Source: Propionibacteriaceae bacterium
GTDB lineage: Bacteria > Actinomycetota > Actinomycetes > Propionibacteriales > Propionibacteriaceae
Direction: 5' to 3'
Assembly: GCA_905372155.1 (NCBI GenBank)
Contig: CAJPNZ010000055.1
Location: 1-19,515, forward strand
Length of the DNA stretch: 19,515 bases
Part shown: one piece after another, positions 14,658-19,515 of the stretch
Layout: every line of letters starts with the position of its first letter
Numbering within the stretch: position 1 is the first letter of the stretch
Position numbers and translations under genes: made by a program
The notes under the pieces: generated by a model
The model's database searches: none
What the model was told of the DNA's origin: nothing
The model's input: only the letters and a program-made list of their open reading frames with translations

Positions 14658-15685
14658 TTCTTCCTTTCCTGTCCGTTCAGGAGCAGCAGCAGATAAGCAC
14701 CGCCCAGCAGACCGGCCGTCACCCCCACCGGGAGCTGCAGACCACCCGGCAGGTTTGCCCCCACCAGGTCCGCCGCCACCAGCAGCGCCGCCCCCGTGCC
14801 CGCCGCGACACCCGCGGGGGCGGTTGGTCCCTTCAGGAGCCGGCGGGCCACGTGCGGGCCCGCGAGCGCGATGAACGAGATGGGTCCGGCAACTGCGACC
14901 GCGGCCGCGGTCAGCGCGACCCCGACGCCGGTCGCCGTCCACTGCGTGAAACGGCGGGAGACCCCCAGCCCGGCGGCTAGGTCCTCTCCCGGGGCGGCGG
15001 CGTCGAGGTGCCGCGAGATCAGCAGGGCGAACGGCAGGATCACCGCGAACAGCACGGCGCCGACCGCGGCGTGACTCCAGTTGCGGGCGTTGAGGGTGCC
15101 GGTCAGCCACAGCCGGGCCGAGGTAGCGGAGTCGCTGTCGGCCCGGGTGAGCAGCAGCACCGTCACCGGTTGGATCAGGGACGCGACCCCGAGACCGATG
15201 AGGATGAGACGATTGCCGCCGCCGAATCCCCTGGGCGAGAGCACCCAGGTGAGCAGGGCGGCCCCCAGGCAACCGATGATCGCCCCGACCGCCGTGCCCC
15301 ACCCGAAGGACCTGAAAACTATGACGGAGGCCACGGCCCCCAGCGCGGCGCCACCGGTCAGGCCGATGATCTCCGGGGATCCCAGGGCGTTGCGCGACAA
15401 CGCCTGGAACAGGCAGCCGGCCGTGCCCAGACATGCCCCGACCACCAGGCCGGTGACTGCCCTGGGCATCCGGAACTCCCACAGCAGGAGCATGTCGGCG
15501 CGTTCCCCCACCCCGGCCAGGGCCGCCCAGAACTGTTCAGGGGTCATGTTCACGGAACCGGAGAACAGCACTGCGATCGCCCCGGCCAGGGCGATGCCCC
15601 ACGCCAGGGCCGCGACCAGCCAGGTTCGTGGGCGGGCACGGAAACTGACGGGCCCGAGCCGCACGGAGCGCACCTGCAGGCTCAC
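14654..15685 (-). CDS. FecCD-family siderophore ABC transporter permease (second)
   Basis: This inner-membrane permease pairs with the upstream paralogue to form the siderophore channel. It has 343 aa and many hydrophobic helices, as expected for the ~10-helix FecCD/BtuC fold. Family landmarks are FRMPRAVTGLVVGACLGTAG, LFQALSRNALGSPEIIGLTGGAALGA, the ATPase-coupling loop APGEDLAAGLGV, AGPISFIALAGPHVARRL, and the end PVGVTAGLLGGAYLLLLL. GTG 15685 is chosen because it forms a GTGA overlap with the previous stop and has a GAGGAG Shine-Dalgarno 7 nt upstream. It is more FepG-like by position, though that assignment is soft. Confidence 0.93.
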   Translation of the reverse strand: MSLQVRSVRLGPVSFRARPRTWLVAALAWGIALAGAIAVLFSGSVNMTPEQFWAALAGVGERADMLLLWEFRMPRAVTGLVVGACLGTAGCLFQALSRNALGSPEIIGLTGGAALGAVASVIVFRSFGWGTAVGAIIGCLGAALLTWVLSPRGFGGGNRLILIGLGVASLIQPVTVLLLTRADSDSATSARLWLTGTLNARNWSHAAVGAVLFAVILPFALLISRHLDAAAPGEDLAAGLGVSRRFTQWTATGVGVALTAAAVAVAGPISFIALAGPHVARRLLKGPTAPAGVAAGTGAALLVAADLVGANLPGGLQLPVGVTAGLLGGAYLLLLLNGQERKK

Positions 15686-16674
15686 AGCTGCACTCCTCGT
15701 CGCGCCCGGGCCAGCCCGATGAACAACGGCGCCCCGAGCAGGGCGCACATCAGGGCGGCCTGCACCTCGGCGGGCGGGTTCACCACCCGGCCCAGCACAT
15801 CGGCGGCCAGCAACGTCACCCCACCCAGCAGGGCCGAGAACCAGATCAGCGAGCGATGCCTCGGGCCGACGACCAGCCGTGCTGCGAAGGGCGCGATCAA
15901 CCCGAGGAAGGAAACCGGGCCCACCAGGGCCGTCGCCGCCGCGCAGAGCACCAGACAGGTGAGGGCCACCAGCATCCGGGCACGTCCGGCCGCGAGGCCG
16001 AGTCCTTTGGCGAACTCCTCCCCCAGGGCCAGGGCGTCCATGGATCTCGCCAGCAGCAGCGCGGCCAGCAGCCCGGCCCCGAGCGTTCCCGCCGCGGCGA
16101 TCACCAGGTCCAGTGGCCGCGGCATCACGGCCCCCGCATCCCAGAAACGGAACTCTGCGTAGATCCTGGGGTCGCTGAGCAGCATGACCGTGGTGATGGC
16201 CGAGACGACCGCACTCCAGGCAGCCCCCACCAGCACGATACGAACCGGGTCGTGACGTCCCCGCCAGGCCCCCGCTGCCCCGGTCACCACCAGTCCGCTG
16301 ACAAGCGCACCGACCAGGGAGACCAGCATCATCATCGCGATCGGCAGGGACCGGGCGAGACCGAGGCCGATGGCCACGGCACAGGCGGCGCCCGCATTGA
16401 CCCCCAGCAGTCCCGGCTCCGCCAGCGGGTTGCGGGTCAGCGCCTGCACCAGCACCCCAGCGATCCCGAGGGCGGCGCCGGCGACCAGCGCTATCAGGGT
16501 CCGGGAGCCGCGCATCCCGAGCACTATGAGGCGCTGCTGCCCGGTACCACCGCCGGAGAGCACCGCCATCACCTGCTCGGCGGGCACCTCGCCGGACCCG
16601 AACAGGAACGATGCCATGGCCAGGCAGGGTAGGAGGATCACCAACCCGAGCAGCACCCAGGCAGGCCTGCTCAC
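15682..16674 (-). CDS. FecCD-family siderophore ABC transporter permease (first)
   Basis: This 330-aa integral-membrane partner of the other permease, equivalent to FepD/FhuB-half, starts with a hydrophobic helix (VLLGLVILLPCLAMASFLFG). It shows RGSRTLIALVAGAALGIAGVLVQALTRNPLAEPGLLGVNAGA, the coupling loop ALGEEFAKGLGL, VGPVSFLGLIAPFAARL and PAEVQAALMCALLGAPLFI. The start is GTG 16674, overlapping the binding-protein stop as GTGA. It is similar to the second permease in the coupling and LTRNPL regions, consistent with an old duplication within the transporter. Confidence 0.93.
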   Translation of the reverse strand: MSRPAWVLLGLVILLPCLAMASFLFGSGEVPAEQVMAVLSGGGTGQQRLIVLGMRGSRTLIALVAGAALGIAGVLVQALTRNPLAEPGLLGVNAGAACAVAIGLGLARSLPIAMMMLVSLVGALVSGLVVTGAAGAWRGRHDPVRIVLVGAAWSAVVSAITTVMLLSDPRIYAEFRFWDAGAVMPRPLDLVIAAAGTLGAGLLAALLLARSMDALALGEEFAKGLGLAAGRARMLVALTCLVLCAAATALVGPVSFLGLIAPFAARLVVGPRHRSLIWFSALLGGVTLLAADVLGRVVNPPAEVQAALMCALLGAPLFIGLARARRGVQL

Positions 16675-17678
16675 CCCGAGTAGGCGGCCGCCAAGGTCTC
16701 GGCCATGGCGAGCGCGCTGTAGTAGTCCAGTTTGAAGCTGGAGATCCCCAGCGGCACCAGCTTGCCGCTGCTCACGGTTTGGGTGGTGTTGTAGTTGGAG
16801 TCTGCTTTCAGCTGTTCGACGGTCTTGTCGTCCCCGGAGACGAGCAGGAGGGTCTCGGAGGTGAGCGCCTGCACGCTCTGCTCCACCGTCGCGAACACGA
16901 AGTCCTTGCGGTTGGCTCCCTCTTCACCGCTGCTGGCGGGCGCCTCGGCGAGTTTGAAACCGAGAGCCGAGAAGATCTCGTCGTGGGGGCCGCCCGGTTT
17001 CGCGAAGGACAGGCCGTTGGACGGGGTGTAGACGATGGCCTGCACCGGGTCGGTGGGGACCCCGCTCATTCCGGCCTTGAGTTCCGTGACCCTCGAATTG
17101 AAGGTGTTGGTGAGTTCCTCGGCCCTGGCCTGCGTGCCGGTGACGTCGGCCACCTTCCGGGTGACGGTCTGCCAGCTCTCGGAGTTGTAGTTGATGGCGA
17201 CGGTCGGGGCGATCCTGGACAGCGAGTCGTAGTCGTCCTTGGTGCTGTCCCCTCCCGTGGATGCGATGATGATCAGGTCCGGTTTCTCCGCGGTCACGGC
17301 CTCAATGTCGAGTTTGCTGTTCGCGTACAGGGCTTTTACACCGCGTTCCTTGGCGGTGGCCGACCAGTGAGAGAAGAAACCGACGTCGTCGAATCCCTCG
17401 GCGCCCGGCTTCGACGCCCCGGAACCGACCACGGGCGCGTCCAGGGCCAGGAGGGTGCCGGTCAGCACCACCGATGTGGACACGATTCGTTTCGGGGTGC
17501 CGTTGATGACGGTCTCGCCGAGGTCGTGGGTGACGGTACGGGCGCTCGCGGGGGACGAGGCGTCCCCTCCCTCGGAGGTCTCCCCGGATCCGCAGCCGGT
17601 GAGCCCCAGCGTCAGCAGGACCGGGACCAAACCGGAGAACGTGCGCCTGGATATCGGGTTGAAAAGTGGATTGGTCAT
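16671..17678 (-). CDS. Iron-siderophore ABC transporter substrate-binding lipoprotein
   Basis: This extracytoplasmic FepB/FecB-type receptor captures the ferric siderophore for the permeases. It has 335 aa. The N-terminus holds a twin-arginine motif SRRTFSG (R11, R12), a hydrophobic stretch and a lipobox L-T-G-C29, so it is probably a Tat-exported lipoprotein. The mature part starts with a Gly/Ser/Glu spacer, followed by the periplasmic-binding fold: TPKRIVSTSVVLTGTLLAL, VTAEKPDLIIIAS, IAPTVAINY and a C-terminal helix. ATG 17678 has an AAAGAGG-type Shine-Dalgarno; an in-frame extension to 17756 crosses the promoter and is rejected. It is first in the operon, under a DtxR-type iron box. Confidence 0.94.
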   Translation of the reverse strand: MTNPLFNPISRRTFSGLVPVLLTLGLTGCGSGETSEGGDASSPASARTVTHDLGETVINGTPKRIVSTSVVLTGTLLALDAPVVGSGASKPGAEGFDDVGFFSHWSATAKERGVKALYANSKLDIEAVTAEKPDLIIIASTGGDSTKDDYDSLSRIAPTVAINYNSESWQTVTRKVADVTGTQARAEELTNTFNSRVTELKAGMSGVPTDPVQAIVYTPSNGLSFAKPGGPHDEIFSALGFKLAEAPASSGEEGANRKDFVFATVEQSVQALTSETLLLVSGDDKTVEQLKADSNYNTTQTVSSGKLVPLGISSFKLDYYSALAMAETLAAAYSG

Positions 17679-17699
17679 GTGGTGAAACCTCTTTACCTG

Positions 17700-17718
17700 T
17701 AAGGATAGGCAGGCCTCA
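17700..17718. promoter_or_regulatory. DtxR/IdeR-type iron box
   Basis: TAAGGATAGGCAGGCCTCA matches the degenerate DtxR consensus TWAGGTWAGSCTWACCTWA at 14 of 19 positions, with the strongest agreement in the left half-site and the GGC core. It covers the -10 hexamer of the siderophore operon and lies 22 nt from its first ATG. Iron-loaded repressor should block transcription when iron is plentiful. Confidence 0.75.
17702..17707 (-). promoter_or_regulatory. Putative -10 element (TATCCT) of the siderophore operon
   Basis: TATCCT on the minus strand lies inside the iron box and would start transcription near 17695, leaving a short leader with the Shine-Dalgarno. The hexamer 17 bp upstream, GAATTG, is a poor -35. 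Confidence 0.45.
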
Positions 17719-17752
17719 CAGTACCAATTCGTGGCTGACCGACCCGGGGGTT

Positions 17753-18382
17753 TCACGCCCCGACCGCGAAGTCCAGATAATCCTCGTAGGCCGGGTCCTC
17801 ACCCCATGCCCGCCGCAGGATCTCGCCGATCCGTTCCAGTTCCTCCACGGATCCACCCCCGGTGAGCCAGACGCGCCGGACGCCCGAGGCAGCCAGGGCC
17901 TGAACAGATCCGGCGTCGAGTCCGCCCGCGGCGAACCAGGGAACCGAACCCCGCCGCAGCGGGGGCTGGTTCTCCACCGCGGCACACAGCAGCGGCGAAC
18001 CGGGGAGCGTCCCGGGAACCGCCAGGAACTGGAAGGCACCATCCGGTTCGACGATCTGTCCCTGCCCCTGGACCACCTGTCCGAGAAGTGCCCACCGATG
18101 TGGACGCGACCGATCCTGCTCGCCCGGGAAGAGAACCCGCACGTCCGCCTCGATCTCCGGGGTGTCGATCGCCAGCAGCATCCGCTGGCCGATACGGCAT
18201 TCGAGACCGCGCAGGATCTCCAGACTCGCCTCGCGTTCCGCGGAACCCCCCGTGGTGAGCACCGCCATGTCGATCCCCCCCATGGCCAGCCCCGGCAGCC
18301 GGTCTCCGGCCTCGACAAGGGGAAGCTGCACCGCCACGCGTGCCAGTAGCATCCGCGAACGCAGACTGCGCAATACCGTCAT
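17753..18382 (-). CDS. Divergent ThiE/TenI-like TIM-barrel protein
   Basis: This 209-aa cytoplasmic protein shows distant likeness to thiamine-phosphate synthase. RLPGLAMGGIDMAVLTTGG aligns with the ThiE segment GGVDIVQLRDK; RIGQRMLLAIDTPEIEADVRVLFPGEQD aligns with the LLVNDRAD...GVHLGQED region; WFAAGGLDAGSVQALAASGVRRVWL aligns with the phosphate-binding FAIGGI. The diphosphate-binding QLR, the ND and the HLGQ residues are not conserved, so ThiE catalysis is unlikely; a regulator or new enzyme on the same barrel is possible. ATG 18382 has no Shine-Dalgarno, but TAGGCT ends 6 nt upstream. It is divergent from the kinase gene and precedes the siderophore operon. Assignment is by eye and tentative. 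Confidence 0.8.
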   Translation of the reverse strand: MTVLRSLRSRMLLARVAVQLPLVEAGDRLPGLAMGGIDMAVLTTGGSAEREASLEILRGLECRIGQRMLLAIDTPEIEADVRVLFPGEQDRSRPHRWALLGQVVQGQGQIVEPDGAFQFLAVPGTLPGSPLLCAAVENQPPLRRGSVPWFAAGGLDAGSVQALAASGVRRVWLTGGGSVEELERIGEILRRAWGEDPAYEDYLDFAVGA

Positions 18383-18388
18383 GCGAGA

Positions 18389-18394
18389 AGCCTA
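18389..18394 (-). promoter_or_regulatory. Putative -10 element (TAGGCT) for leaderless ThiE-like gene
   Basis: TAGGCT on the minus strand is followed by 6 nt and the ATG at 18382, with no room for a Shine-Dalgarno. Confidence 0.4.
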
Positions 18395-18432
18395 TGCGGC
18401 GTGCCCGGAGCTCTCCCGTTCCGGGATCGGCC

Positions 18433-18438
18433 TACACT
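18433..18438 (+). promoter_or_regulatory. Putative -10 element (TACACT) for the kinase gene
   Basis: TACACT in the 114-bp divergent region would give a leader of roughly 50 nt. A TATCTT at 18476-18481 is an alternative. Neither has a good -35. Confidence 0.3.
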
Positions 18439-18496
18439 CGATACCGGCCGAGCTCATCGCCCAGCCCAGATCCCCTATCTTCCCCAGGAGACCGCG

Positions 18497-19515
18497 GTGA
18501 ACAAAAGCAGTACCTACGACCCGATGGTCGGAAGCGTGCTGGATGGTCGCTACGAAATTCTCGCGAAGATCGCACGGGGCGGTATGGCGACGGTCTACAG
18601 GGCGCGTGACGCCCGTCTCCAGCGGACCGTCGCGGTCAAGATCATGCGAACCGATCTGGCCGAGGACGACGAGTTCGCGGCAAAGTTCGACCGGGAGGCC
18701 CGCTCCGCTGCCCTGATCAACCACCCAGCGGTGGTCAGCATCTTCGACCAGGGCACCTCCCAGGGGCAGCCATACATCGTCATGGAGTTCATCGACGGCG
18801 AGACCCTGCGCAGGCTCATCGCCCGTGACGCCCCCCTCGAACCGGTGCTGGCTCTGGACTACCTGGAACCCATCGCCTCGGCCCTGGCGGCCGCCCACGA
18901 CGCGGGAATCGTCCATCGCGACATCAAACCCGAGAACGTCATGATCTCGACCCGCGGCCACGTCAAGGTCGCGGACTTCGGCCTGGCTCGCCAGACCGAG
19001 TCCCCGCAGATGACCGCAACCGGGGTCCTGGTCGGTACCGCCTCGTACCTACCTCCCGAACTGGTGACCCATGCCCGCCCGGATTCGCGCAGCGACATCT
19101 ACTCGACCGGCATCGTCCTGTTCGAATTGCTCACCGGCAAGAAACCACACGTCGGCGAGAACAACTACCAGATCGCCTACGCACACGTGAACGTCGATGT
19201 GCCCGCCCCTTCCGCGAAGCTGCGCGAGCTCGGGTTCCCGGGTTTCATCCCGGACTACCTCGACGCCCTGGTGGCCGCCTGCACCGCACGCGACCCGGAG
19301 GCCCGCATCGCCGATGGTCGCGAACTCATGGACGCGCTGCGCCGGGTCCGCTCCGAGCTGGTGAACGCCCCGGGCCAGCACAATCCTGCACTCGCCGCCC
19401 AGCTGCGGCCCCTGCCCGGCGACGGCAATGCCGCCACCCAGCAGATATCCCCACGCCCCGAGCCGCGGCCGCGCCCGCTGAAGGAGCTCCCTCCCGTCCC
19501 TGCCCGTCCCCGGTC
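18497..19515 (+). CDS. PknL-like Ser/Thr protein kinase (3' truncated by window)
   Basis: This is a Hanks-type kinase, likely membrane-anchored, phosphorylating Ser/Thr on cell-growth or regulatory proteins. It has GTG 18497 with AGGAG 6 nt upstream, and runs open to the window edge (339 codons visible). The kinase domain spans about residues 19-280: glycine loop ARGGMATVY, ATP lysine K48 in AVKIM, catalytic HRDIKPEN (D142), ADFGLA (D160), activation loop TATGVLVGTASYLPPE with candidate phospho-threonines, then SDIYSTGIVLFELLTGKKP. A Pro/Arg-rich juxtamembrane linker begins near residue 300. Membrane and any PASTA domains would lie beyond the window. The nearby metF and polyprenyl synthase recall the mycobacterial idsA2-pknL neighbourhood, which is why I call it PknL-like. 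Confidence 0.95.
   Translation, partial: MNKSSTYDPMVGSVLDGRYEILAKIARGGMATVYRARDARLQRTVAVKIMRTDLAEDDEFAAKFDREARSAALINHPAVVSIFDQGTSQGQPYIVMEFIDGETLRRLIARDAPLEPVLALDYLEPIASALAAAHDAGIVHRDIKPENVMISTRGHVKVADFGLARQTESPQMTATGVLVGTASYLPPELVTHARPDSRSDIYSTGIVLFELLTGKKPHVGENNYQIAYAHVNVDVPAPSAKLRELGFPGFIPDYLDALVAACTARDPEARIADGRELMDALRRVRSELVNAPGQHNPALAAQLRPLPGDGNAATQQISPRPEPRPRPLKELPPVPARPR

Noticed and set aside
1..19515. CRISPR array, insertion sequence, prophage or defence genes
   Set aside because: I looked for regular direct repeats, transposase or integrase motifs and known defence domains on both strands and saw none; the only repeat family is the inverted pair at 9131-9283.

Overview
The window is high-GC DNA from an actinomycete, most likely in or near the Propionibacteriaceae. 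Supporting signs are mshC (mycothiol synthesis), a DUF3090 gene, a CtpE-type P-type ATPase, a HelD-type RNA polymerase-associated ATPase, a DtxR/IdeR-type iron box, frequent GTG starts, and several start codons with a TANNNT -10 hexamer 6-7 nt upstream and no Shine-Dalgarno, as in leaderless actinobacterial mRNAs. Both window edges cut through genes. No gene-free stretch exceeds 300 bases.

Left part (1-4220). After the 3' tail of an unidentified gene comes a leftward block, DUF3090 - mshC - hisE - hisG: the mycothiol cysteine ligase plus the first two steps of histidine synthesis. A divergent aldo/keto reductase faces it across a 152-bp region.

Middle (4221-8206). A tRNA-Leu(GAG) with a clear intrinsic terminator is followed by two small unrecognised genes, a four-cysteine 68-aa protein and a 97-aa orphan. 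Next is a membrane-anchored DsbA-like thiol oxidoreductase, divergent from helD across a short intergenic region with two small palindromes.

Right-middle (8199-12774). metF runs left. A 246-bp intergenic region then holds two diverged copies of a 49-52-bp repeat in inverted orientation. The rightward pair of a polyprenyl diphosphate synthase and a CtpE-like P-type ATPase overlaps by 11 nt.

Right (12760-18382). A tight leftward five-gene siderophore operon encodes a Tat/lipobox binding protein, two FecCD-type permeases, an ATPase and an enterochelin-esterase-like hydrolase. Every junction is a 4-nt ATGA/GTGA overlap, and the promoter carries a DtxR-type box. It should import a ferric tri-ester siderophore and hydrolyse it in the cytoplasm; no siderophore biosynthesis genes are present here. 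Upstream is a ThiE/TenI-like protein lacking the usual catalytic motifs, divergent from a PknL-like Ser/Thr kinase cut by the window end.

Most of the window is conserved chromosomal core with a siderophore module. I do not see a clearly new defence or mobile system. The best leads are the recurrent leaderless-promoter pattern, the inverted repeat pair, the degenerate ThiE-like protein, and the small unknown genes.
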